Made by a program: the position numbers and the translations under genes. A DNA stretch of 64,000 bases, from the NCBI GenBank assembly GCA_026168455.1, contig CM047425.1, forward strand, positions 26,405,058 through 26,469,057, written 5' to 3'. The number at the start of each line of letters is the position of its first letter. Positions within the stretch are counted from its first letter, which is position 1. The DNA comes from Theocolax elegans. Its lineage: Eukaryota; Arthropoda; Insecta; Hymenoptera; Cerocephalidae. The notes under the pieces are model-generated. The model worked only from the letters and a program-made list of their open reading frames with translations, did not search any database and was not told where the DNA came from. This document shows, one piece after another, positions 53,569 to 64,000 of this stretch.

Positions 53569-56500
53569 TTGGCTCGACTTTCGATCCCACTAAGACTCTT
53601 ACCTGCAAGGGCTGCGGGAAAATTGGATATTCCCTCAGGTACTGTCCGGTGTGCTCGGGAAACGCCAAAGGGAGCGGTTAACCGGGACGAAACCGCGACC
53701 CAAGAGCAAGTCCCCTTTGTCCCAGGTGAGTTCGGGACAGACCCGGTTCGACCGAGAGTATGGTCCAGAGAGGAGCAAGAAGCCAGCAGACCAACCTCAT
53801 CCTGTAAACCAGAGGATGAGAGTCGTTGGTGGCTTCTCGTGGAGATTGAGGGCTTTCGTATAAGAGCCTTATACGATCCCGGAGCCTCCACAACCGTGAT
53901 GGGACCCAGCGGTCTGCAAATCGCCGCAGCATTGGGCAAGGAGCTCATTGTGGCGAACGCCGGACGCGTCAAGATGGCGGATGGTAGATACCAACCGCTA
54001 AACGGTCATGTGATCTTACCTTTCACTGTCGGAAATGTGACACGTGAAATAAGGGTAGCGATCATACCAAACCTTGACGCCGAATGCTACGTAGGAGTAA
54101 TTTTCGTACGAGCATTCAGAGCCATATTGGATCCGGATAGCGACCGCCTGTTCCTCAAGAACAGCAAGCAGCAGATCCACCTCCAAGTTGCTGGAATAGG
54201 GGGTATGGCCAATCTCTCGTCCGCTGGGATAGCGGACGTAACCGAGGCGGAAAGGGAAGAGCTGCGAGCGCTAGTAAGTAAAGTGCTGTCTAATACTTCT
54301 CCTAAAATCGGGCAAACCCAACTCATCGAGCACTCGATTGACGTGGGATCAGCTCGCCCGATAAAGCAGAAGTATTACCCGGTGTCGGAGAAGATCCAGG
54401 AGGAGATGCACCGCCAAGTCCAAGAGATGCTAGATTTAGAGATCATAGAACCCTCGGACAGCGGTTGGTCAAGCCCCGTGGTGATGGTACGCAAGGAGAA
54501 CGGATCACGTCGGTTTTGCGCTAACGAAACCAGGCGCTTATCCCCTCCCGTTCATGCAGGATATCTTGCGCAAGCTGAAGAGATGTCGGTACATTAGTAC
54601 TCTGGACATGAACTCAGCGTACCATCAAATACCTCTCCAGAAGGAATCGCATCCTTATACGGCGTTCACAGTCTCGGGAATGGGACTGTATCAGTTTAAG
54701 CGGATGCCATACGGATGGGCATACGCCGGCGCGACCTTCCAACGTATGATTGACCAAGTTGGTCCTGATCTCGAGCCCAATGCCTTTTCTTACCTCGATG
54801 ACATTATTATAGTCACCGAGACTTTTGAAGGGCACAAGAAGTATCTCGAGATGGTGCTGAAAAGACTGACCGAAGCTAACTTGACAGTAAATAAAGAGAA
54901 GTGTGTCTTTTGTCAAGATGAGGTGAGATATCTTGACGTGCTGGTCAACAGGGATGGAATTCGTCCCGACCCAGCCAAGACAGAGCCTATAAGGGTTTAT
55001 CTAGCTCCCAAGAACCTCAAACAGCTTCGGCGATTCCTCGGCATGGCGTCGTGGTATCGGCGTTTTATGCCGGATTTCGCCACGATTGCCGAGCCGCTTA
55101 CCCGTCTCACAAAGAAGAACCAAGGGTACGAGTGATTAGATGAACAGGAACAAGCCTTTCAGCAGCTGAAGGCCCTGATCATGACTGCTCCAGTTCTTCA
55201 ACGTCCCAGTGCAGATGGACTATTTAGCCTGCACACGGACGCGAGCGATACCGGCATAGGAGCCGTGCTCGTCCAAGAGATAGACGGAGAGGAAAGAGTC
55301 ATTGAGTTTGCCAGTCGCATTCTCACAGCACCCGAGAAGAATTATAGCGTTACGGAGAGAGAATGCTTGGCCGTGGTCTGGGCTATTAATAAGTTCAGAC
55401 CTTACATCGAAGGATACCACTTCAAAGTGATAACGGATCATAGTAGTCTTCGCTGGTTGTGTAATATGAGTAATCCGACCAGCCGACTAGTGAGATGGGC
55501 TCTAGAGCTTCAAGCGCATGAGTTTGTCGTCGAGCACAGAAAAGGAGCTCTGATCACGTTCCCGATGCCCTATCACGCAGGTATGAAGACGACGAGCCTA
55601 CAGTAGCAGCAATGTCGTGGGCTCAAACTACTGAAGATCCTTGGTACCTAGACTGGATCAAGAACGTTTCCGACAGACCTCGTGATTTCCCCGACTGGAA
55701 AACAGTCGGAGGAAGTCTATACATCTATCGCCCCGACAAAGAATTAGAGGAAGTGACGGATGACGAGCAAGCATGGAAGCTGGTCGTACCCGTAGAGAAT
55801 CGTCACTCTATTCTGAGAGAGTGTCACGACGACCCCTCAGCTGGCCATCTCGGAAGGGAAAAGACATTCGCTCGCGTGGCCCAAAACTATTATTGACACG
55901 GTTCTCCGCAGAAGTTGCGGATTACGTCAGGCGATGTCAAGTGTGCCAGCAATGCAAGGTCGAGCAACGTGCTCCTTCAGGGTTAATGGGTCACCGTCAA
56001 TCGGACAGACCATGGCAGGTGGTATCAGGAGATATCACTGGCCCGCTTCCACGCTCTAGCCGAGGATACGAATACATCCTAGTATTCCAGGATTTATTCA
56101 CGCGCTGGATTGAAGCAATCCCGATAAGAAAAGCTAACGCAAAGACGATAGTCCGCGAGCTTCACGAACGCATGATTAACCGGTTCGGCACCCCGGAAGT
56201 ATTTCATTCGGACAACGGGACCGAGTTTAAAAATAAACTCGTAGACAAATACCTCGAATTTAAGGGAGTGTATCATTCGACGACACCCTCTTATCACGCA
56301 CAGGCCAATCCTGTCGAGAGGGCCAATCGGACCCTTAAGACAATGGTGGCGTCGTATATCCAGGATAAGCACAGCGACTGGGACGACAAGCTGCCAGAGT
56401 TAGTCTTTGCACTAAACACAGCGGTGCAAAGCTCTACTGGATGGAGCCCGGCTATGCTGAACTATGGTCGCCAACCCGAGGCGCCTAGAGAGCAAGGCCG

Positions 56501-57194
56501 GCTTGCCCAGCAACAGATTGAGTTCCGTCGACTGCAGGATTGGAACGACAAAATCAAACAGTTGCCAAGACTGCACGAGAACGCAAATCGTCAGTCGGCT
56601 GCCAGTAAGGCCCAGCAAGCCGAAATATTCAACTCACGACGAAGGCCAGCGGAATTCAAGGTAGGAGATCTGGTGTGGAAACGCAACCGGATCCTCTCGT
56701 CCAGCGCACAAGGTATCTCGGCTAAGCTTGCTCCGGAATACACAGGGCCATATCTGATCATCAGTAGGAAAGGTATGAATACATATGTCATACAAAATGA
56801 TCAAGGGGACCAAGAGGTATCTCATATAGAGCATCTGAAGAGATACGTCCCCGAAAATGATGCTGAACCAAACGATGAAGAGCAACATACGAGATCTCAA
56901 CCGTCGAGGGATCAACAGGTGAAGTGCGACCCACCTGTAGCGAGCGAAGCCTCCCCTGCGAGGGAGTATAATGCGAGCGAGTCATCTAACGATGGGACTC
57001 GGTGTAAACCGTGTGAGACGTCGCGTGTGTCCTTAGATAGGGCCCCCGCAAACAAACAACCACGTGGTCGTCCCCGGAAAGCGAATGCGACCGTGCGACG
57101 CCGATCCCCAGTAAGGCAGCATATTGATGCACAGCCAGAAACTGTTCCCTTTAGACGAGAACGAGTGCGTCCTCGTGGATCAAAATCCAAATAA
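53569..57194 (+). pseudogene. pol: pol of Gypsy-2: protease, RT, RNase H, integrase
   Basis: The displaced gag zinc knuckle CKGCGKIGYSLRYC (53604-53645) precedes it. Protease is in frame with IRALYDPGAST, where the usual DSG/DTG reads DPG. RT is damaged near 54520 by a deletion of about 40 bp that removes the FCIDYRKLN block, then continues (54554-55135) with YLDD at about 54792-54803. A TGA at 55133-55135 interrupts the RT-RNase H link. RNase H (55181-55606) keeps TDASDTGIGAVL and TDHSSL. Frame changes follow near 55570 and 55890. Integrase (to 57194) has CQVCQQC, GDITGPLP, HSDNGTEF and NPVERANRT, a GPY motif, and a tail with RGRPRK and RPRGSKSK AT-hook-like motifs. Confidence 0.9.
53657..53696 (+). 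promoter_or_regulatory. Putative -1 frameshift signal of Gypsy-2
   Basis: GGGAAAC (53657-53663) is in the frame of the zinc knuckle (tgc at 53604). A possible stem, gcggtt (53674-53679) with aaccgc (53691-53696), follows 10 bases later. The -1 frame then gives LGKRQRERL, matching LGKREKGRI of Gypsy-1. Confidence 0.7.
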
Positions 57195-57237
57195 AGAACG
57201 GTATCGTTTGAAACGATGGGCCATCACCTGAGATCGT

Positions 57238-57251
57238 GATTTTTGTTGCAG
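57238..57251 (+). promoter_or_regulatory. Splice acceptor candidate before ORF3
   Basis: gatttttgttgcag ends one base before the ORF3 ATG at 57252. A pyrimidine-rich tract with a terminal CAG fits a 3' splice site. This mirrors how retroelement env-position ORFs are expressed from spliced RNA. Confidence 0.5.
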
Positions 57252-58250
57252 ATGATCATCGAGGTTGAGCAGGAAGCCCTGGAGTTCCTCCTAGCCAGGA
57301 TGATCGACACCCTGGCCAGCCACGGCGAGATGCAGACGGCGGACGTTCTGTCTGCAGTAGTTGCTGCCGTAGATCATCGGCAGCAGCAGCTCCAGGAGGA
57401 GCATCGCCGTGGCCAGGAGGAAATCGCCGCCGTTGTCCTGGAAGAGGTCCTGGAGGATGGCCAGGGCTAGGACACAGCCTACGTAGCGACCCCTGCGGAC
57501 CGCTTGACGCAAGCAAAGGGGACGATACCCATGCCCTCTCCGTTGACGACAACATCCGCGACAGAAGAGCGGATGGAGAAGGAGGGCAATCCGGTATCGG
57601 ATCACCCGCAGGGGAAGACTGCGCCGGAACCAGGTACCACCAGACCCAAGCTCCGTCGGCCCCACTCCAACGGGTCCCAAACCGCAACCTCTGCGGCGAC
57701 AGAGGAGACGCGACCTAAGACACAAGAAGAGGAGTGGCAGGAGACGGAGGCTGCCCTCAGGCAGATGAAAGCCCTGAGGGTTCAGCTACGGGTAGCGGAG
57801 CAAGAGGCCTTGGCGAAGTTTGATGCTTTTGCCGAGGCTCATCCGACGGCTCCCATAACAAAGGGTGTCTGGGGTGAACGCGTCCAGGACCTCAAAAAGG
57901 AGCGCGAGGTCCTGGCAACTTTCCGTGCCCAGCAGCGTGAGGCCAAGGAAAAGGCGGCGGCAGAAGAGAGGAAGCGCGAGTAGGAGCGCCAGCAGCGGCT
58001 GAGTGCTGAGGCAGCCTATAGGCAGGCTGCTGAAGAGCACCGGCGTCTCCAGCAGAAAGCGGATGCTGCTAAAAGAAGAGCCGCTCAGCTGGAAGCGCGG
58101 TTGCAGCCTCAGCCCTCCACGAGCGGAACAAGCGGTTATAAGGAACCGAAGTGTCCGCTCTGCCGCTGCAAAGGGGTCGCTGACCCGAAGAAATGCCCTC
58201 GCTACAAGGCGCACGCCGAAATCAAGGCGGCGCGCAGAAAGCAGGGCTAG
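57252..58250 (+). pseudogene. Third ORF of Gypsy-2 (coiled-coil, C-terminal Cys cluster)
   Basis: One frame runs from ATG 57252 to TAG 58248-58250 (332 codons), interrupted by TAG at 57468-57470 and 57981-57983. It sits where env would be, but has no signal peptide or membrane segment. The N-terminal 70 residues are acidic and helical (EVEQEALEFLLARM, QQQLQEEHRRGQEE). A Ser/Thr/Pro-rich linker follows, then a long Ala/Glu/Arg/Gln-rich coiled coil (about residues 155-290). The end carries CPLCRCKG...KKCPRY, a possible zinc-binding cluster. It is GC-rich. No family is recognised; an RNA-binding or gag-like accessory protein is possible. Gypsy-1 lacks it. Confidence 0.7.
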
Positions 58251-58430
58251 AGGACTATAAGGAGCCAACGACCCAACCCCTAAAAATATGTACATATGTA
58301 GAGGCTATTGTTTTTTTTTTTATTAAAGTTTGGTAATAAAAATAAGGTATACTTCCTGATTATTTATCCTCTTTCCTGTTCCTCGCGGTACAGAGTCTAC
58401 ATACAGAGTATGCGGAATCTGGAAGGGGGG
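58251..58430 (+). other. 3' UTR and polypurine tract of Gypsy-2
   Basis: ggaagggggg (58421-58430) directly precedes the LTR and matches the Gypsy-1 tract ggaagggaggag. Confidence 0.75.
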
Positions 58431-59563
58431 TATAACGGGAAGCGAGTTACCGATCAGGTGAGTAACCGAAAAAAGTATCGAGATTGGTGTGCGCTCAGGG
58501 AACGCGCGGGTAACGTGCGCGAGGAGAGAAAAGAGGGATCGAGTTCGCGCGCGCACGGCAACAACATCGTGTTGACGACGGCCGAGAGATTCTTTACGTG
58601 ATAAAGAGTGTATAGAAAGACTGGTGCATTTAGTGTGTGGGTGTGAGTTTTTCTTCCCACCAATCTCCACGTCGGCGTGCGGAGCAGCACGTCCCACAGG
58701 GAGTGAGAGAAGGAAGCCAAGAGTCGACCGCCTTCCCGACCGTTGGAGTGAGAGAGAGAGAGAGAGATAAGCACGAGGACGAGCTATCTCTCCGTTGCCC
58801 AGTCGTTTCCCGCCGAGGCGAGATATTTAGATAAGCGGTAAGTGGTGCACCACGTTTAGACCCGCGTGTCTATTTCCTATTTCGTGTCCCGATTTACCTG
58901 GTACGGTCCAGGTGAGGAAGCGTTCCTCTCTTTCCCCCTCTCGTGACAAATCCCACCCGGATAGACAGGTCGGTGGTTCGAGGGAGCCACTTCACGAGAG
59001 AAGGCGCGCGTGACGTAGGAAGCTTCTAAGTCAGAGCTCCCTACGTCAGAGATACATACGTCACGCGGTGTGATGTATAGCTATCAGGTTAAGCAGCCGA
59101 TCATTCCGTGATCGGTTGCTCGTAACTCGTTAGTTAATAGGTTTTAACTAATTGTTTTCTCGCTGACCTCGGGGGCAGTCATCGGTACGACACCCCGTAA
59201 ATTGTTAACGTTAATTTGTTCTTAATTTATTAATATTAATTAGTTATTTAATAAATTGACTCGGCGAGATAATCTTTTCCGCCGATTAACGTAAAATATC
59301 GATTGTTGATAGTGTTTTACCGGTTACTGTGCTATCCTACGAATACCGCCCTCTCCGGTGTTTATTCTAGTTGGCAATTTTGGGCATAGGGCTAAACACA
59401 CGGTATCTAAGTCAAACGAGGTATTTGACGTTGTTAACGGCATTGCACGGGAATCAAAGTGATTCCCGGCCGCATCGTGGGACTGCATACTTAAGGTTAG
59501 TAAGTTGGGTCAAATTGGGCTTAACCGTGGGCCTTACATATCCCCAGTACCCACCCCGTTACA
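58431..59563 (+). repeat. 3' LTR of Gypsy-2
   Basis: It starts TATAACGGGAAGC (TG changed to TA) and ends CACCCCGTTACA, 1,133 bp, flanked on the right by (AT)n and a Helitron-like CTAG end. No partner LTR is in the window, so the left edge rests on the polypurine tract and the end motif. Confidence 0.75.
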
Positions 59564-59579
59564 ATATATATATATATAT

Positions 59580-60892
59580 ATACTAGGGGGGCTTCGCCCC
59601 CCTGCGCGCTTCGCGCGCCAACCCCCTATTTTTAATTTCGAAAAAGGTTTTTCGTAATTAATTTATTTAAAATAATGTTTTAAATTGTATAATTTTTTCA
59701 CTACCATGGACACCTTAAAAATTAAACAGATTCACACAACACCTTGGAGGTATTGCTATAGTTATTATAATTTATAAATAAAAGTTTACCAAAATTTAGT
59801 GTAATGAAATCAGAATAAAAATAATAAAATAAATAAAGACATATTAAATGTTAACTGTAAATTTTAAACTATATGAATTCTTATAAAACTTAAATTTATA
59901 TTTTAATAATTATAAATGTTAATGAAAAATTAACTTACCAAAAATAGTAAAGTACATATACTTACTAAATTGTAGTATTTTAGTTAACAACTTATTAAAA
60001 TTTTGGATTATTTTAAACCGTTATAAATAGAAATTCACCTTCTAAAATTAATTTATTTAATGACGAACGATCATCGCCAAAAGTTCTATGTAATTAATAT
60101 TTTGTACTTTAATAGTAATCAAACTTTCTTCTTAATTAAATTAATTTTTGTATTATTTTTAAAGAATTATTTATAAAATTTTAGCGCTATATAAATAAAA
60201 ACCTGTTTCTTCCATTTATCCCGTGATTCGTCATTTGCACTCTCTTTCAAAATTTGCGTTTTAATCCATAATTATATCCAATTTATTTTTACTATGCAGA
60301 GCCCAAATATTTATTTTGATTATTATAAACAAATTCATTTCTTAAATATCCTTCTATTTCTAATAAATACATACTTGTTTATTTAAAATATTGTGTTATA
60401 TAAATATAAATTATCTACACACTTATATATCCATACAATTTTGAAATATTAATTTAAAAAATATTTAAATTAAATGCTCCTAAATTAATAGTTTTTGAAA
60501 ATCTATTCAAATGTAATTCGTATTTTATATTGCCTCTGTTAAAATTTGAATTTTCTTTTGCCATTACTGTGTATAATAGAATTATCTTAAAAATGCAATA
60601 ATTAATGTATTAATTTTTAATTTATTGTATATTTCACATATAGCTATTTGAAAAAGTGTATGTTATACTTGATTAATATTTATTTTATCTTCGTAAAATT
60701 GTGCATATTTTTTAAAACATTACATTAAATTTTAGGTCCGTTTTTATTTTATGAGTTTTATCAGGAATAAGTAAACTAATACACATTCTTTCAAGTTATA
60801 TTCACAACTTTTTTTTGCGCACGGAAAATCTATTCTTGAAAAAACAAATAACACGTACACACACATACGCACACACATACACACACACACAC
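59580..60892 (-). mobile_element. Helitron-like element copy
   Basis: CTAG (59582-59585) and the two GC hairpins at the left end are almost identical to 13080. The body matches 13116-14330, including the cggaaaa segment near 60820 and a (CA)n start at 60856. It is non-coding. Confidence 0.65.
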
Positions 60893-61080
60893 ACACTTCT
60901 GGGTTAGAATTTCTAATTTCAATGTAAATGTTATATAAAATACATGCCAATATTCAACTTAAAAAAGTGTAAATGCGCTACAATTGATTTTTTATCCAAA
61001 AGTTTGAAAGAAAGCTTGGAGCAATACGTTTCAAATAGTCTGTAGCATTTTTATGGCCTTCAGTTCTGTAAAAAGTTATG
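60893..61080 (+). repeat. Fragment of the GGGGTATTCC-type element
   Basis: It matches about 38715-38900 (cttctgggttagaatttcta onward) and is inserted between two parts of the Helitron-like sequence. Confidence 0.6.
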
Positions 61081-61509
61081 AATTATCTTAAAAATGCAAT
61101 AATTAATGTATTTAATTTTTAACCCATTCTATATATCACATATGGATATTTGGAAAAGTGTATGTTCACACACACACACTCAAACACACACTCACGCACG
61201 CACACGCACACGCACACGCAAGCACACACACGCACGCACACACACAAACACAGACACACACATACATACACACACACACACACATATATATATATGACAT
61301 ATATATATAACATATATATGACATATATATATATAACATATATATGACATATATATATAACATATATATGACATATATATATAACATATATATATGACAC
61401 ATATATATAACATATATATAACATATATATATAACATATATATATAACATATATATGACATATATATATAAAACATATATATATATATGTTGAATTCTGA
61501 ATTCTTAGA

Positions 61510-61540
<31 letters not shown>

Positions 61541-61694
61541 AAATATTTATATATTATAGAGAGATATATATATATGACATATATATATAACATATATATA
61601 TGACACATATATATAACATATATATAACATATATATATAACATATATATATAACATATATATGACATATATATATAAAACATATATATATATAT
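61081..61694. repeat. Helitron-like tail, (CA)n, TA satellite and (GGC)n cassette
   Basis: Body remnant (61081-61167), CA repeats with variants (61168-61284), the tatatgacatat/tataacat satellite, the gttgaattctgaattctt cassette with (GGC)n (61490-61541), then the satellite again. Confidence 0.9.
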
Positions 61695-61717
61695 ATGTTG
61701 AATTCTGAATTCTTAGA

Positions 61718-61761
<44 letters not shown>

Positions 61762-61779
61762 AATATTTATATATTATAG

Positions 61780-61853
<74 letters not shown>

Positions 61854-61914
61854 ATAATATATAAATATTTGGCCGTCGCCGCCGCCGCCGTGTCTAAGAA
61901 TTCAGAATTCAACA
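61695..61914. repeat. Palindrome of two (GGC)n cassettes around (TA)n
   Basis: gttgaattctgaattctt with (GGC)n (61697-61761) is mirrored by (GCC)n and aagaattcagaattcaac (61870-61914). A (TA)n core of about 65 bp lies between. Confidence 0.9.
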
Positions 61915-62090
61915 TATATATATATGTTATACATATGTTATATATATATATATGTCATATATATGTTATATATATATATACTAGGGGGGCTTAAGGTCAA
62001 AGTGTGCTTCTTTACCCGTGAGGGGCATTTAGGTATTTGGGTTATTGGTTTTTTATGCATTATTCTATCAATTAATACTAGCTAAACTCC
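61915..62090. repeat. TA satellite, truncated Helitron end and a shared 95-bp repeat
   Basis: CTAGGGGGGCTT (61981-61992) is only the outer tip of the Helitron-like end. It joins 61990-62085, which matches 18048-18142. Confidence 0.7.
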
Positions 62091-63889
62091 TCACTCGCTC
62101 ACGCTCGCTCGCTGAAAAATCATTATATAATAGATAATATTAAATTAAACTAAAAAATTTTATTTGATAATTGTCACCCTCGATTGTTGTATTGATTGAA
62201 GTATTCGATGTTGAGGGTCAGGTACATTAAATAATTAACATTATTTAGTCCATGCACGACGTTGCGTCTGCTTGATTTGCAGACATCTTCAAGTGCTAAT
62301 TTATTATACAGAAATTATAAGTAAAAATAATAACAACATCAATAAAAAACAAAGAAAAAGCAAAATTACCAAACTCGCCGCTCGCAATTACAATATGCCA
62401 TGGGTAGGCATCGTCAAGTAAACACAAATACGAAAAACAGCTGATATATATACCCGGCATTTAACAATGTGTGTAAACCTTTTCCAAATATAGAATGATA
62501 ATTCTTAGAATTCGCCGCTTATATTTAATATATTCTTGTATAGACGGTTTAAATGTTGCGTATTTTTTTTCTATTAATCGTTGATTTACATTTATTTATG
62601 TGCAACATCTCTGATATTATTCTTTTTTTGTAAGACGGTTCTTTATCTAGTATAATTGTGTTATCAAAATCGAATTCATGATCCCTATACTTTAACATAT
62701 GAGACATAACAACAGAGTCTCGATTTTTTTGTTTAAGATGTTCTTTAATACGATCTTTTAGACAACGCTTCGTTTCACCTATACATGATGAAGGACACTG
62801 TTTGCATTTAAATTAGTACACAACTCCTGTCACATCCCATTTGTTGGTTTGATCTTTCCCAAATTTTATTATATTGTCTAATTTATTATTAATAGAAGGA
62901 ATTGTATTAACATTATACTTTTTAAGCATTGACGAACATTTGTTAAAAAACAGTTTTTTATATGGCAAGGTAAGTGTACAAATAGACGCTCGAAAAATCT
63001 GTTTATTTTGTACTTGTGAATATTTAATTGTGCGCAATCTATTCTTAATTAAAGAATTAATAAATTTTTCTGGGTAATTGTTATCTTGTAATAACTTTTT
63101 AACTATTTCTATATTACATTTATGGAAGCTATGATGTGACAGAGTAATTGCTTTGTCAACTAAATTGTATATGATGTTTTTTTTCTGTTTCATCGTATGA
63201 TTGGAACAATAATTTAGTAGGCGATTCGAATTTGTAGATTTTCTAAACCAATTTGTTATAATACTGTTATTTGATTTAATTATTGTAAGATCTAAGAAAT
63301 TTATGCAATCATTACATTCAATTTCATGTGTAAATTTTAAATGAGAATTATAATTATTAAAAACTTGTAATACTATATTTAATTGTTCCTTTTTTATACA
63401 CAAAATTGTGTCATCGACATATCTATAATAAAAAAGAGGAACGCAATTGTAAATATTTTTTAAATCTAACAAACAACTAGTTTCAAGATCATCCATTACT
63501 ATATCTGCAAAAATCGGAGAAATCGGAGATCCCATTGGACTCCCAAATAACTGTTTATAAGTTATATTATCAAAGGTAAAAAATGTATTATTAAAGAGAA
63601 ATTCTACTATATTATAAATCTCGTTGAACGGTATCTTACATTTATTGTGTATATATGAAAAACAACGATCGAGGCTATTAAGAACTTCCTCACAGGGAAT
63701 GTTTGTAAACAATGAACTGACATCCAGTGACAACAAAACAAATCCAGGTGGTATATTGATATTCTCAAGCTTTCCTTTTAAATCGTAACTGTTATTAATA
63801 TGTGATTTTGGAGTTGGTATAGCATTTTTAAGCTCATTATAGACTATTTTTGCTAAATAATGCGTAAGGCTATTAATTGTAGAACACAA
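62091..63889 (-). mobile_element. Penelope-like element with GIY-YIG endonuclease
   Basis: The minus strand encodes a Penelope-type reverse transcriptase followed by a GIY-YIG-like nuclease. The 3' untranslated part (62540-62091) contains a conserved-looking hairpin block at 62257-62293. The element is cut at its 5' side by an inverted copy of its own 3' coding end (63890-64000). Penelope-like elements transpose by a target-primed route and often sit as inverted or tandem partial copies. Confidence 0.85.
62541..63889 (-). pseudogene. Penelope-like RT and GIY-YIG endonuclease
   Basis: The RT frame 63889-62816 has LLSLDVSSLFTNIP, GSPMGSPISPIFADIVM, the catalytic YRYVDD and FLDLTI, all in Penelope order. 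It starts at a non-ATG codon at the inversion joint, so the N-terminus is missing. A TAA at 62813-62815 follows KWDVTGVVY. The same frame continues with FKCKQCPSSCIGETKR...EHL and HEFDFDNTIILDKE, a GIY-YIG nuclease of the kind linked to Penelope RTs. GVVY fits the GIY position, and CIGET shows Cys where YIG has Tyr. It ends at a TAA near 62541. Confidence 0.85.
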
Positions 63890-64000
63890 TTATACTAGAT
63901 AAAGAACCGTCTTACAAAAAAAGAATAATATCAGAGATGTTGCACATAAATAAATGTATATTAACGATTAATAGAAAGGAAGATACGCAACATTTAAACC
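63890..64000 (+). repeat. Inverted partial copy of the Penelope-like 3' coding end
   Basis: It reads on the plus strand the same nuclease C-terminus (ILDKEPSYKKRIISEMLHIN) found on the minus strand at about 62660-62570, with a few substitutions. It runs off the window end. Confidence 0.85.

Larger units (their letters stand above)
46745..59563 (+). mobile_element. Gypsy-type LTR retrotransposon (Gypsy-2), broken and invaded
   Basis: Same lineage as Gypsy-1, judged by gag N-terminus, zinc knuckle, frameshift site, pol and integrase tail. It contains gag (split), pol (frameshifted), a third ORF, a polypurine tract and a 3' LTR. A 2.2-kb insertion lies in gag (46928-49115), and a further 2.9 kb (50600-53520) separates gag from the zinc knuckle, including a duplicated block, MITE copies and a minisatellite. 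No 5' LTR is visible. Confidence 0.88.

Noticed and set aside
57256..57725. Minus-strand ORFs opposite ORF3
   Set aside because: They are GC-rich shadows of the plus-strand coiled-coil frame, which has better composition and a splice acceptor.

Overview
This is eukaryotic, insect-type DNA. There are no bacterial operons, exons are split by GT...AG introns, and nearly all of it is nested transposable elements and microsatellites in an AT-rich background. The mix (Gypsy LTR elements, an R1-clade LINE in AC repeats, Penelope, Helitron-like elements, palindromic MITEs, chuvirus-like glycoprotein relics) fits a hymenopteran, perhaps an ant; that assignment is inference. The only convincing piece of ordinary host coding sequence is one 117-nt exon (26090-26206) encoding an LDL-receptor class A repeat, so much of the window may be intron or intergenic DNA of a modular LDLa protein gene.

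Layout. 1-2840: a 1.3-kb palindrome, AT-rich DNA and a decayed Helitron-like copy. 2844-13060: a nearly complete Gypsy element (Gypsy-1; LTRs, PBS, gag, pol, PPT) inactivated by point lesions, with a suspicious 1.56-kb tandem duplication of its 3' end. 13061-20850: Helitron-like repeats with internal (CA)n and (GGC)n, large palindromes, a solo LTR and a TIR element. 20848-25412: a long-TIR element carrying a tRNA-like gene, a palindromic MITE and LTR-like repeats. 26090-26206: the LDLa exon. 27475-29666: a BEL/Pao-like gag relic on the minus strand, split by another MITE. 30817-36500: a minus-strand virus-derived cluster (F-type env-like ORF, chuvirus-like glycoprotein, small CxxC ORF, acidic ORF, BIR-RING IAP), all broken. 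36538-40750: Helitron fragment, a short LTR containing a tRNA-like promoter, and TIR elements. 40757-44808: an R1-clade LINE on the minus strand, flanked by AC/TG repeats. 46745-59563: a second Gypsy element of the same lineage (Gypsy-2), with insertions in gag, a duplicated gag segment, frameshifted pol and an extra third ORF. 59580-61978: more Helitron-like sequence and microsatellites. 62076-64000: a Penelope-like element with an inverted partial copy.

Shared biology. The two Gypsy elements share a gag zinc knuckle with Tyr in place of His, a GGGAAAC -1 frameshift heptamer followed by a stem-loop at the gag-pol junction, and an integrase tail with AT-hook motifs. Both 3' LTRs abut (TA)n runs next to the same Helitron terminus, which suggests AT-hook-guided targeting. 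Gypsy-2 adds an ORF3 whose ATG lies directly after a splice acceptor. Two direct duplications (about 9477-12405 and 50039-52290) have indel-rich junctions and look like assembly seams.
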